Positions 18,627 to 30,278 of a DNA stretch of 64,000 nucleotides are shown here, piece by piece. This DNA is from Symbiodinium natans. Its lineage: Eukaryota; Sar; Dinophyceae; Suessiales; Symbiodiniaceae. A model generated the notes under the pieces. It saw only the letters and a list, made by a program, of their open reading frames with translations, searched no databases and was not told the DNA's origin. Each line of letters opens with the position of its first letter. The stretch's first letter is position 1. The DNA is taken from positions 1 through 64,000 of the forward strand of contig CAJNDS010002185.1 in NCBI GenBank assembly GCA_905221605.1, in the 5' to 3' direction. The translations under genes were made by a program, and so were the position numbers.

Positions 18627-20410
18627 CAGTTCCCTTTTGGGCCTTGTTTAACCTGGCCCTTTTCTTGGCGTCCGAGTCCTGCTTCACCTCTTGTTCACCA
18701 GCGCTATGCAATAGCAGTTCGAATTCTGCTTGTAACATTTCAGCTAGTTGTGTCGCAGTTTCAGAGGTCGGCGAGTAGTCCACCCCCAATTTCTCCCGGA
18801 AGGATGCCACTCTAAAATGCACCGTAGGGTGCTTTGCCAGCAACGCGGATGATAAAGCATCCAATCCCTTGATAAGCAAGGTAGCATCCGGCTCAGATGC
18901 TCGCAACTCCCTTAACCGGGAACGCCATTGCGCCCATTGTCGCACTCCCTTAATAGCCTCCGAGATCGAGGTTGCTGAGGATGGTTGCACCAAGAAGTTT
19001 AACATCGTGCTGCGCTCGTTTGCTCCACCTGGTTGGTAAACTGTCAGCAACTTGTAAAATATCATCACCGACCCCAACATTCGAGTGGAAACGATCTCGG
19101 TCTTCAATCTCTCCGGAATCGCTTGTAGCAGCAAAGACACCGCTCTCTGCTCCAACAAAACATGCACAGTTCGAACCCCCTTGAGCCCTTCCAGCTCAGC
19201 CTTGATGCCCAACCTTTCCAGCGGAGAAACACTCAACCATTTGGCGTACGCCTCATACGCCTTTGTATAGACGGATTGCCACCACACTCTTCCTGTATCT
19301 GTCAGCGAAGACAACATTGGTTCGATCATTGCGATCCAATCACCTAGTGCCGTCGGATTGCTTGGTGTGTAGTCTGCCAAAGTAGGAAGGCTCATCACAT
19401 GCTTCCCAAGAGCCTCCGGACGTTCAGTTCCAGAACTATCACCAATGTTTGGCATCCCACGTGGCACCACAGCTCCAGGAGGTAAGCTGACCTTTCCACC
19501 AGGCCCTTGCGGCAGTCCATGTCCCATTCCGGGCGTAAACACTGTAAGCGGAACCTTCTCTAATTCCAACTTCCCAGCAATCATTTTCCACCGATATGGA
19601 ACATCATCCACCATTGTATATCCACCCGATCCTGTTGAGTTCTCTTGCATTGAAGTTTCCCGAGCTGAGACAAAACCGGGCTGATTTCCCAACAGTGCGG
19701 CAGAACCATCAACGCCTGACGGCAAGGAAGTAATCGGAACATGTGTTAAACCAGGTGGTCCACTTGCATATCCACCACTTGCAGAACCTCCCATGGGGTA
19801 ATTCAATGGAGGCAATCTGGAGGGTTTCTTCCCTTCAGTTACGTGCATCATTGGCACTTCCTTCTCATCCTCCACGTGAACCTCCCCTTTCCTGGGCTCA
19901 GGCAAGGGTTGAAGGTCACAACCCTTTGGAAGGTCGTAGCCCTCAATCGGCAGCCATGTCCCATCAGGCAACACAGTCCAGAAGCCACCCATACCATCAG
20001 TATAGAAAACTTGTCCTGGCAGGTACTGCTTCTCTGGAGTCATTCCCAACGGATATGCAGCGTTCGCGTCCACCACTCCAGTGCTCCGTGCTCTCGAAGC
20101 TGACCCAGATGCAGCAGAGGTATAGCTTTTCTCCTCCACCCGATGCAGTCTATTTCCCAGCTCCTTTGTTTGCACAAGCAACTCTTTCAGCGCACGCTTT
20201 ACCACCGCCATATCTTCACCTTGTTCTTCACCGCTCAAATCAGGAATGAGCTCTTCCTCGCCTTGTGTCTCACCAATATTCCCTCTTTCCATCTGGCCCA
20301 TCAACCCTGAAGATGGCCTCTCAGCTGGAACCGGCTCCCGATCCCGAAGTTCTGGCAACGACGGTGGTCTTCTTGTTTCTTCACCACTCCTATCCCCTCC
20401 GCTCGCAGGA
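18457..20410 (-). pseudogene. Copia A gag, main part
   Basis: Gag packages the element RNA. The frame from about 20410 to 18457 matches copy B gag until DSLERGR, then stops because of a 2-bp deletion at about 18460 that destroys the first Cys of the zinc knuckle. Features are an acidic N-terminal region; a Pro/Gly-rich middle; a helical region with MLSSLTDTGRVWWQSV and KWLSVSPLERLGIKAELEG, probably the capsid-like core; then a CCCH finger (CWIYGKTEAGC, KFGSRC, KFRH). The first in-frame Met is at 20358, but homology to copy B continues upstream to the 1-bp deletion at about 20409. Confidence 0.88.
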
Positions 20411-20660
20411 GACTTGCTGGCCTTGATTGCCTTAGTCTCATCTCTTCATGAGCCCGCTCGCTCCAGAAAGGATTCGCTGCTGGAACCGGAACCACTTCGT
20501 TTTCCACCTGAGACGTTGGTTGTATCATTGCAACCTCCCTACCATCTGTCAGCGCTTGTACCATTTGTTGCCGTTCTTCACCCCCATCACCACGATTTTC
20601 TTCGGCTTCATTGGCCGCGGATGACAGTCCAGGTTCCGACCGACGCCGCAACATGTCCAT
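20411..20660 (-). pseudogene. Copia A gag, N-terminal part before frameshift
   Basis: The start codon at 20660 (MDMLRRRSEP) corresponds to MDMMRRRSEP in copy B. The frame matches copy B through LRQSRPASL and then departs because A has GCAGGAGAC where B has GCAGGAAGAC. Confidence 0.85.
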
Positions 20661-20701
20661 TGCGCCAAACAAGCGTAGAATCTTACCTATACCGCAGGAA
20701 G

Positions 20702-20721
20702 CCTAATTTGGGCTCATAACC
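20702..20721 (-). promoter_or_regulatory. Primer-binding site, half initiator-Met tRNA type (copy A)
   Basis: Directly next to the 5' LTR the minus strand reads GGTTATGAGCCCAAATTAGG. Its complement contains TGGGCTCATAACC, matching the anticodon arm of initiator-Met tRNA (CAT anticodon) of yeast and bacteria, rather than a tRNA 3' end. Drosophila copia is known to prime with a half tRNA cut in this loop. Confidence 0.8.
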
Positions 20722-20943
20722 TACGGGGGAAACCCGAAGGGGGACGAGAAACCGAAAAGTCAACCCCAACAGAATCCCTTGATTTCCCTGGATCAACCAC
20801 ACAACAAACCCAAACCACAGGGCACTCACCTTTTACTACCAGGCACATGGCCCAGTCTTGAGCCATAAAATGATTTCCGGGTTTATTAACCCTTTCAACT
20901 TCCAACACTAACTTCTTTCTACAATACCAGTTGCAGCTCCGCA
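20722..20943 (-). repeat. 5' LTR of copia A
   Basis: 222 bp and identical by eye to 11049-11270. It should hold promoter and polyadenylation signals. The minus strand contains AATCATTTTATGGCTCAAG (about 20859-20877), similar to the dinoflagellate spliced-leader 3' end. Confidence 0.95.
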
Positions 20944-21025
20944 TAGGGTTTAGGGTTTAGGGTTTAGGGTTTAGGGTTTAGGGTTTAGGGTTTAGGGTTT
21001 AGGGTTTAGGGTTTAGGGTTTAGGG
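20944..21025 (+). repeat. Telomeric array between copia A and B
   Basis: About 11.5 perfect TTTAGGG units join the two elements. It starts TAGGG next to A and ends TAGGG next to B. Confidence 0.97.
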
Positions 21026-21260
21026 TACGGGGGGCAACCAAAGGGGGACAAGAAACCAAACAGTCAACCCCAACAGAAACCCTTGATTCCCCTGGAACAG
21101 CCAACAACCAGTCAAACCAACAAGACCCCAAACCAAGGGCACACTTTTTACGAAACCTTCGACCGCTTTGGTCATGGCTTGAGCCATAAGATTACCGGGT
21201 GCATTGACCCTTCAACTTTCAATAGCAACTCCTTTCTACAATACCAACTGCAGCTCCGCA
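21026..21260 (-). repeat. 3' LTR of copia B
   Basis: 235 bp. It has the same ends as LTR A (TGCGGAGCTGCA ... CCCCGTA on the minus strand) but a strongly diverged middle. Confidence 0.93.
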
Positions 21261-21270
21261 CTCCCCCTGT
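21261..21270 (-). other. Polypurine tract, copy B
   Basis: ACAGGGGGAG on the minus strand abuts the 3' LTR. The neighbouring dyad GTCCTAGGA, TG, TCCTAGGAC is conserved. Confidence 0.85.
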
Positions 21271-21448
21271 CCTAGGATGTCCTAGGACACACATTGGAGG
21301 TGCAGACCTTTGGCCAAAAACTGCCGTTTAGGCAGCAGCCAGCTGCTTGAAATGCACATTATGGTTTTACGTCTTCCAGGACGAACCTTCAGCTCATTGG
21401 CCGAATCCCTTACCATTGAGGATTTCTTCACCTCGAACTTGAAAAAGT

Positions 21449-24142
21449 TTACGTTCCAGCGGCCCGTTCCTCACCAAGGAACTCAGCATTCACCACCCAG
21501 CCATCCTTGAGGCAATGCTTACAAAGCGTCTTAGCCCTGGGCTGTGAATATCGCAGAACATCACAGTCACTGCTTGCGTGCATACAGTTCCCACCCACTG
21601 TTGTATACAAAGTGGCACTCGTAGGAATAACCACCACTTTCTTGATCCACAGCCATTTGTACAGCCGCCGAAAGAGGCACCATGCCAATTCCCAGAGTAT
21701 GATTGCTGCCACCAAATACGCAACAAGGTCTGAATTGTTGATAACCATTTCAATACCTTGAGCCAGAACCATAACCGTAGATGTGTTGGCGACCTGGCAC
21801 ACCCCTTCTTCTGAGCAAAAGAAACCAGCAGCTGACACTTCTTCTCCACCAATTGCCATCCCTTGCAGGGATGCAGCCACCATCATGACCGCCATTGCAA
21901 GAGAGGCCCTTTTCAAGTCAGTTCCTCGCACCAACAGTTGGAGACCCCAAAGTGCCTTTTGCTTTGCATAAACCTGTCCACTCATCAATTTTGTCAACAG
22001 ATCAGCAATCATATACTCACCACGAAGATGCGCTATCACCATGTAACCACGGTCCACCAGAGACCTGACCCCGGCTGCTCGAATTCTCAGGTGTCTTGTC
22101 CTCCAGCTTCCAGCAGGATATTGAATGATTGAGCACGTCGAAACCGAATCTGTATACAGCACTTTTTGCAGCGATTCTTCACCTGTTCCAACCAAAGCGG
22201 CAATTATAGGGGTGCACGACTGAATCATCGTTGCTCCCTCTATGGACGCATGTAATTCAGCTTCAGCAGTACTTAACGCCACGGTTGATTGTCTCTGTGT
22301 TGCCCACATCACTGGACAATCACCCCAAACCACCACCGCTCCTGAGTGGCTCTTTTCGTTTTCACCTGCTGCAAAGCTGGCATCCGCGTAAGACTCCACC
22401 ACCTTGACGCCTCGCCCATAACGCAACACCTCATTCCTTTCTCTTTTGCATGTTGCGATTGCACCAAACGTCAGGCCTAACGTTGGAGTTGCAGCAAGGT
22501 ATCGAAATACCTCCTCAGCCTTTTTAACCACAAATCGCGGCCTTCGGGATGTCCACAAAGACAACTGGCTTGTGCAGAAAGCCAAATCAGGTCGAGTTTT
22601 GATTGCCACCCAGAGGAACTCCCCTACGGCACCTTGAGCCGCTCGCAAGGAAGGAATATCCACCTCCTCTTCTTCACCTGGAGTTTCTTTCACCATTGGC
22701 AGGTTACTACCTTTTCCAGTTTCATCAATCTGATACCCTCTTCGGTTCAGCAAATCTCTCACGAAGTCCTCCTGGTTGAGAAAGAAGCTGCCATTTCGAT
22801 ACCAGATTTGGACACCCAAAAACTTCAGGAATCCATCACCACAGCCTGGACCACAGAACTCGGGTTCAGAAGTTTTCCACTCCTTCCTGATCTGTTCCAA
22901 GGCTTCCCGGAGCACTGTCATAGTCCCAGCCATCAAAAAATCATCCACGTAAAGACCCATTGTCCCCACCAACTTGCTTGCACCTTCCGGCTTCTCTTGT
23001 GCCATAATAAGGAACAGATTTGGGTCTGCATTGGACCTCTGAAAGCTCATTGCTTGTCCATCCTTTGACACCCAAGACATGCCTTGAAGACGTTGGTCTC
23101 GCCACTCCACCCATGCTGCAGGACTTTCGGCCAAACCGTACAAGGCCTTCCTCACAATCCACCGCTCCTCTTTTGTGCAAAGACCCAATTTCACCGCCGC
23201 CCTTGGGGGCTGCACCACCACCAGACGCCCTTCTCTTTGCGCCCTATTCATCGGCGCCGTCAGAAAAGCTTTGGAAATGTCTAAGCCAGCGATGATCCAC
23301 ACCATATATGCTGCGTGCCTCACTTGACACCTGAAGGTAGTTGAATCTAAACCTGGAGCGTACAGCGAGTGACGACTGAGGGACCTCGGCCCTTCGTATT
23401 CTGTAGCTGCCGTTGACGAAATAAAGTTTCCACATGCACAGATACGGGCACGCCTTCTCCCTGTCCCTTGCTTCCGGGTAAACACCACCAGACTGGGAAC
23501 GTACTCAATCACCGGTGCATTAGGCTCTTCCGCCAATTTGTCCAGCTTTTCTTGAGTTGTTGGTTCCACCACCTCCAACTCTTTAACCAAAGACTTCACC
23601 TCGTCCGACAATGATTCCCTCCACTTCTCCAGCCCTTGCATGGCTTCTTGTGTAGGGATTGTTTTTGTTTGCAGGAACTCGACCTCCTCCGCTGCCTCCA
23701 GCGCAGTATTCTCTTGTACCACTTGCTGAACTTGAGCTGCTTTGACCAAAAACTTCGAGAGCTGTTCCTCAGCCCTTTTTGCTTTAACCAGCCATTCTCT
23801 GGTCTCTGATCCTTTTTCCTCATTCGACTCATTGGCCGATCCATGGAACTCGTCCAAAATGCAACATTCCTGTTCAGCAATTAGGCGTCGAATACTCAAA
23901 TGCTCCTCTAGAGCCCATTGATGCGCTTCAAACACAGCGTAGTCGACTTCCTCTGCAAGGTCGTCCAGCGAGGTTTCTCTCAGCGTCATTTTTAACCATT
24001 TCCTTTTTTCACCTTCTTCAGCTTGTGGTTCCGGAAGAGGAAACTTGCATTGGAGAAGATAGCACCTATCCTTGTAGCTCAAACGCTCCATAAAAACTGG
24101 TGTGTACCCTGTCAAGGATACCCTGTTCCCTTTCCAAGGCAT
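21449..24142 (-). pseudogene. Copia B pol, RT-RNase H-C-terminal part
   Basis: An 897-codon frame starting just after the distal His of the oxygenase-like domain (MPWKGNRVSL) and running through RT (GLDISKAF, GLYVDDFLMAG), RNase H (SYADASFA, STAEAELHA, YTDSVST) and the membrane and Cys/His tail. It is nearly identical to A; B has two extra codons (EF-containing) in KTSEPEFCGP. The RT and RNase H catalytic residues are intact, but the 11-bp insertion upstream separates it from the rest. Confidence 0.93.
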
Positions 24143-25750
24143 AGGACTCCCATAGGACCATGCAGTTTTCTCGGAAAGAACGACATGAAGTTCCAGTGGA
24201 TATCCACCAATTTTCCAGGTAAGACTTTCTTCCCATAGGATTGCTCCACCACTTCAGCTCCTTCCTCCAAAACCTTTTCATCCTCAACCCACAGCTGACC
24301 CTCTTTATAGTCACCAAAGCCACACACATAATTGCAGCAATGCTTTTCATTGTGACTATCCCTATGCAATGACACCGGAGCATTGCACGAGATCTGAAGA
24401 GCAGAAAATTTGGCTTCAGGATTGTGGTGCCTCACGAATGATGCCAAATAACGACATAGCCATGGCCTTCGATGGGTCTCTTTTGTAATACCACACACTC
24501 CGCCATGAGTATAGTGGCCCAACACCAGAGCTCGCGTACTTGTGCACCAATTGTTGATACCACCTCTTCGATTCACCCTCTTTGGGTATACAATCCCTTC
24601 CAAAAGCTCCTCACAGTCCACGTAATCGTACATAGACCTTTCATACATTGACTTGGCTTTTTGTTCTTCTTTTTCCAACTGTGTTCCATCCTCGGCAGTC
24701 TCACTTTTGCAGACCAAATAAGCACCTTCATGAGGAGAACAGCATGTCGGCCAATACTCATCACCAGGAACATTGTCCTCAACATCTGCATTTTCTTCCA
24801 GCTCCCCCAAACCCTGCATGTCATCCTCGAAAATTTCTAAGGGCGGACTCTCCCCCCGCTTGCGAAGCAAGCGCAAGGAGCCCACATGACCACGCAGTGA
24901 AGAGTCCGGGCTTTTTTCTTTTAACCGATGGCGAGCTGGAGGATCGCGAGGCGGAGGTAAAGGAGGACCTTCCTCATCAGCGAACCGAAGCGCCGGTTTT
25001 TTCCCCTTGAGACGATGCTCTGGAGGAGAAGGCTCCTGTTCTTCTACCACCCCTTCCAGCTCCAATGCAGGCGGTTCCTTTATATTGGAAAAAATCGTAG
25101 TGCAGGGAAATAACACCAGTTCATCCGGATCTTTTGCAGTCCCTTGAGCTTCCACCCAATAACCACCAGGTAGGTCATCGCATGGACCCAAAAGAAGCGC
25201 GGGCTGCGTACGATCGACCCATTGCCGACCTTTCTTTGTTCCATCCGGACCCAGCAACTCCCACGGACGACGTTTGACTTGAATTTGAGCACCAAAGGGA
25301 AGCAATGCTTTCGGTTTCAACCCCAACTCCCTTTCAGCTTTCTGCCACCGTAACATTGACCAATGGCGAGCAGCCAGTGCCCAGTACGCCGGCCCGAGTC
25401 GTGCCTCCTTTAAGAGCGACCTGACACCACGTTTGAATAAACCCACACATGCTTCAGCACGCCCATTTGTTTGCGGAACTCCAGGATCACCAGTGGTCCT
25501 ATATATCAGACGAGTTTCACAAAAGGACCGGAAGCGTGCATTGACAAACTCCCCCGCTCGATCTGAGTGGATTCTCAACACCGGATACCCATGTCTCTGC
25601 AAGCGCACCATCATTCTTTGAACTGCCGACAAAACAGTTGTTTGCTGTTTATCCACAATCGGCTCCACCATAACGAAGTTGATCATACGGACAGGTTGGG
25701 TCAAATGGTCCTTCAGTTCCTTCCAGGATTTTTCAGAAGCTTGGATTTTC
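24112..25750 (-). pseudogene. Copia B pol, integrase C-half and oxygenase-like part
   Basis: After the extra A at 25751-25753 this frame resumes homology at KIQASEKSWKEL. It contains integrase D (HSDRAGEF) and E (TNGRAEA), then the oxygenase-like domain with HRDSHN. It ends early (KLHGPMGVLC...) because of the 11-bp duplication at about 24146-24156, which separates the distal His from the Arg. Confidence 0.9.
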
Positions 25751-25754
25751 AAAC

Positions 25755-26699
25755 ACCTCTGCCTCCAGAACTGGCGCAGGTTCCACCGGCGCAGAGTCTT
25801 CCTCCTCGAAGTTTGCGACTGCATCGCCTAACCATTCTCCGACACCAGCACCTTCCTCTGCCACCTGATCTTCCACCTCATCCGCATCTTCCTCCTTTTC
25901 CAGAGGGCGACCCACATTGGGATCCAACATTGGAAATTGGTACACACCAATAACAGCGTGTCGTGGCTTCTGCTGGTGAGCATCCTTTGAACACTTGTAT
26001 GGACCCGCTAAGTCCAATGATAAAGTGTAAGCATCCCCGCGCTTCCGCCTCAAATGGCGACGCTCCTTCCCAGCGGCAGACACACAGATTTGACAATCAC
26101 GTCTGAAAGGAATATGCCCCCTTAGGCAGTGGTCACGGAAAGCTCGCTCCTCCGTTGTCAGCCTCCGTAACGTCCCTTCTCGTTCTTCCTTTTTTAACAC
26201 CATAGCTTCCCGTTCAGCATCGCTCTCATGCAACCATTGTGCCAACCTGTGACGTATTCTTTTAACCAATCCAAACGCCCATCGCGCCCATATGGAGGAC
26301 TGTCCAATACGTTCTTCCAGGGTAGAAGCGAATGTTGCCGACCACGGAACAACCACGCGAACCTGTTCCAACGATTCCCACAGTTCCATATCAGACACCA
26401 GGAAAGTCGTAGGTTTCACCAGAGCATGTCCCAATGCTCCTTGATCAAAATGTGCAGCGTACATTCCATAGCGCTCACAAAAGCTTTTCACCTCTGGCCA
26501 ACTCCAGAAGGTAGGGCTTGAAAACCCTTCCTGAGAACCATCCACCAGATCCTCAGCACTCAAGACCGTTTTGTTGTTCTGAGAGAAATCTTTCCCTATG
26601 AGTTCAGGGCCCCCAGGACTTTCCATGCCAAAGAAGACAGAACTCCCACTGATGACTTCAGCAGTTCCACACCTTGAATGCACCGCCACGTCATATAGG
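25755..26699 (-). pseudogene. Copia B pol, MTase C-part and integrase N-part
   Basis: The frame between the two single-A insertions. It includes FGMESPGGPE, the DQGALGHALVKPTTFL segment, the integrase zinc region (HCLRGHIPFRRDC) and SLDLAGPY. It ends out of frame as AEVFENPSF. Confidence 0.9.
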
Positions 26700-26704
26700 A
26701 AAAA

Positions 26705-27233
26705 GCATCTTCAGAAGTAAAACACCATCCTTTTGAGCTAATTCTTGATGCGGCCAAGGAAGACTCTTTAATCCCAACCGTTCAGGCCCACAGCGCCGGC
26801 GTAATACAGGTGGACCACCGTCCTCACCTCTCAACCTTGACACTGTCCTGCATGGAGGTCCTCCAACCACAGCAACTACCTTTCCTTCAGCCGCCAGATG
26901 CAGAAGATACTTCCAGACGCTCGAATCATGTAGGTCACCGCCTTTCTTCAAATCCAGCTCCAGTACCTCCACATCCCGACTGGGAAAATGCCATTTTTGT
27001 TTTCCCGAAAATAGGTGTACCACCACCCTTTTTGCTCGTGCCAGCCGTCTCCTTTTATGACGGTTGAAAGGCAACGCCGCAATATCTCCACGTGGCAACA
27101 GCTCCATCAGCATATTTTCTGGTATATCCCCATAATACCAGCGAAGAAATCGCCAGCATGCCTGGACGAACTCCTCCTCATTCGCTGACGCCGTCCGCGC
27201 TGCGCTTTGCAACGACGCTTTTACAGCCACCTC
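26705..27233 (-). pseudogene. Copia B pol, MTase N-part
   Basis: Starts at the deletion junction (AVKASLQSAART) and includes VVVHLFSGK and VVGGPPCRTVS. It is cut off (KMLFPI) by the extra A at 26700-26704. Confidence 0.9.
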
Positions 27234-30217
27234 GTTAACAACGTGGCATCAGACGAACCGACTCCACAGTCCGCCCTTCCATTCCTCCATTGAGAATGGG
27301 ACAAAGACGCATGCTGCCTTTCAGCATGCAAAACCATTTTCTCAGCTGTTTTGTAATCCATAACCAAACAGCCATGTTCAAACCACAAGAGCTGGTCCAG
27401 CGAAGATTTTGCACTCACGTGACGCATCCCATTGATCACGGTGAGGTTCGCCCCAAACTCCAAAATCAACCAGAGAGGGATAATCAGGGGCCCATTGTCT
27501 TCCCTAATCAACGTCCCTTTCTCTGTAATCCTCATTGTCACACCACCAAGCGCGCTTTGCACCATAACAGTAGTGTCGGGTAAACATTCCCATGGAAAAA
27601 GCGTCCGCACAAAATGCGTAGCAGCTGTATCCACCAACGCCACTCTCCCTTCCTGCTGAAACAATCCAGAGCCACATAACATTCGAACACTGGGATCCCC
27701 GCTTGATGCTGACTGCGCTGATGACAGCTTCATAGATTTCAGCACTTCTAACGCTTCAGCAAGGACCTGATTGGGTGTTGATGGTGATGAGGGACTTGCA
27801 GAACCTTTATCCAATCCCGCATTAGCCGTCTCATCTCCCACTTCAGCCACTTCTGCCTTTTTGGCATTTCCCCATTTTGCACCTTTGCCGCCCTTTCCCC
27901 CTTTGGGAGAATTCCCTTTAGATCTATTCCTTTCAGGATTTGAGTCCGCATTGGAACTTGCACCATCTTTGTATGGACACTGCGGCTGTAAATGGCCAAC
28001 GGCCCCACATTCAAAACATCTTCCACGCTCCAGGGAGTCCTTGTCATGGCGAAATTTGCAGCGTGATCCGAACTTGCAGCCTGCTTCTGTCTTCCCATAT
28101 ATCCAACAGAAAGGACGTTCACCATCTCCGCTGTACCTTTTTCCTTTCCCTTTGCCTTTGTCACCCTCCTCCGTCTCGTCACCAGTTCCTTTTTGGGCCT
28201 TGTTTAACCTGGCCCTTTTCTTGGCGTCCGAGTCCTGCTTCACCTCTTGTTCACCAGCACTATGCAATAGCAGTTCAAACTCTGCCTGTAACATTTCAGC
28301 TAGTTGTGTCGCAGTTTCAGAGGTCGGCGAGTAGTCCACCCCCAATTTCTCCCGAAATGATGCCACTCTGAAATGCACCGTAGGGTGTTTTGCCAGCAAC
28401 GCGGATGATAAAGCATCCAATCCCTTGATAAGCAAGGTAGCGTCCGGCTCGGATGCTCGCAGCTCCCTTAATCGGGAACGCCATTGCGCCCATTGTCGCA
28501 CTCCCTTAATAGCCTCCGAGATCGAGGTTGCTGAGGATGGTTGCACCAAGAAGTTTAACATTGTGCTGCGCTCGTTTGCTCCACCTGGTTGGTAGACTGT
28601 CAGCAACTTGTAAAATATCATCACCGACCCCAACATTCGAGTGGAAACGATCTCGGTCTTCAATCTCTCCGGAATCGCCTGTAGCAGCAAAGACACCGCT
28701 CTCTGCTCCAACAAAACATGCACAGTTCGAACCCCCTTGAGCCCTTCCAGCTCAGCCTTGATGCCCAACCTTTCCAGCGGAGAGACACTCAACCATTTGG
28801 CGTACGCTTCATACGCCTTTGTATAGACGGATTGCCACCACACTCTTCCTGTATCTGTCAGCGAAGACAACATTGGCTCGATCATTGCGATCCAATCACC
28901 TAGTGCCGTCGGATTGCTTGGTGTGTAGTCTGCCAAAGTAGGAAGGCTCATCACATGCTTCCCAAGAGCCTCCGGGCGTTCGGTTCCAGAACTATCACCA
29001 ATGTTTGGCATACCACGTGGCACCACCGCTCCAGGAGGTAAGCTGACCCTTCCACCAGGCCCTTGAGGCAGTCCATGTCCCATTCCGGGCGTAAAAGCTG
29101 TGAGCGGAACCTTTTCTAATTCCAACTTCCCAGCGATCATTTTCCACCGATATGGAACATCATCCACCATTGTATATCCACCCGATCCTGCTGAGTTCTC
29201 TTGCGTCGAAGTTTCCCGAGCTGAAACAAAACCGGGCTGATTTCCCAACAGTGCGGCAGAACCATCAACGCCTGACGGCAAGGAAGTAATCGGAACATGT
29301 GTTAAACCAGGTGGTCCACTTGCATATCCACCACTTGCAGAACCTCCCATGGGGTAATTCAATGGAGGCAATCTGGAGGGTTTCTTCCCTTCAGCTACGT
29401 GCATCATTGGCACTTCTTTCTCATCCTCCACATGAACATCCCCTTTCCTGGGCTCAGGCAAGGGTTGAAGGTCACAACCCTTTGGAAGGTCGTAGCCCTC
29501 AATCGGCAGCCATGTCCCATCAGGCAACACAGTCCAGAAACCACCCATACCATCAGTGTAGAAAACTTGTCCTGGCAGGTACTGCTTCTCTGGAGTCATT
29601 CCCAAAGGATATGCAGCATTTGCGTCCACCACTCCAGTGCTCCGTGCTCTCGAAGCTGACCCAGATGCAGCAGAGGTATAGCTTTTCTCCTCCACCCGAT
29701 GCAACCTGTTCCCCAGCTCCTTTGTTTGCACAAGCAACTCTTTCAGCGCACGCTTTACCACCGCCATATCTTCACCTTGTTCTTCACCACTCAGATCAGG
29801 AATAAGCTCTTCCTCGCCTTGTGTCTCACCAATATTACCTCTTTCCATCTGGCCCATTAAACCTGACGATGGCCTCTCAGCTGGCGCAGGTTCCCGATCC
29901 CGAAGTTCTGGCAACGACGGTGGCCTTCTTGTTTCTTCACCACTTCTATCCCCTCCGCTCGCAGGAAGACTTGCTGGCCTTGATTGCCTCAGTCTCATTT
30001 CTTCATGAGCCCGCTCGCTCCAGAAAGGATTCGCTGCTGGAACCGGAACCACTTCGTTTTCCACCTGAGACGTTGGTTGTATCATTGCAACCTCCCTACC
30101 ATCTGTCAGCGCTTGTACCATTTGTTGTCGTTCTTCACCCCCATCACCACGATTTTCTTCGGCATCATTGGCCGCCGATAATGGTCCAGGTTCAGATCGA
30201 CGCCGCATCATATCCAT
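27221..30217 (-). pseudogene. Copia B gag with CCCH finger, zinc knuckle and protease 1
   Basis: An open frame of about 1,000 codons from ATG at 30217 (an upstream non-ATG start at 30247 is also in frame). Counting from 30247, the CCCH finger is C714-x9-C724-x5-C730-x3-H734 and the zinc knuckle is CFECGAVGH at C744-x2-C747-x4-H752-x4-C757. The first protease-like Asp is D873 in ALVDTAATH. The continuous frame shows the ancestral gag and pol were one ORF, so the breaks in copy A are lesions and not programmed frameshifts. It ends at DATLLTRWL because of the 466-bp deletion. Confidence 0.93.
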
Positions 30218-30258
30218 GGCGCCAAACAAAGATAAAATCTTAATCAACCCACAGGGAG

Positions 30259-30278
30259 CCTAATTTGGGCTCATAACC
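30259..30278 (-). promoter_or_regulatory. Primer-binding site, half initiator-Met tRNA type (copy B)
   Basis: Same sequence as in copy A (TTTGGGCTCATAACC on the + strand) directly beside the 5' LTR, so it is conserved although the LTRs diverge. Confidence 0.8.

Larger units (their letters stand above)
11049..20943 (-). mobile_element. Ty1/copia LTR retrotransposon, copy A (9.9 kb)
   Basis: Complete element read on the minus strand: 5' LTR (20722-20943), tRNA primer site, gag and pol, polypurine tract, 3' LTR (11049-11270). The domain order is integrase before reverse transcriptase, which defines Ty1/copia. The two 222-bp LTRs look identical, indicating recent insertion. Flanking TAGGG on both sides is consistent with a 5-bp target duplication, but in a TTTAGGG array this cannot be proved. 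Coding lesions are a 1-bp deletion at about 20409 and a 2-bp deletion at about 18460, both judged against copy B. The pol frame of 2,389 codons is intact. Confidence 0.97.
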
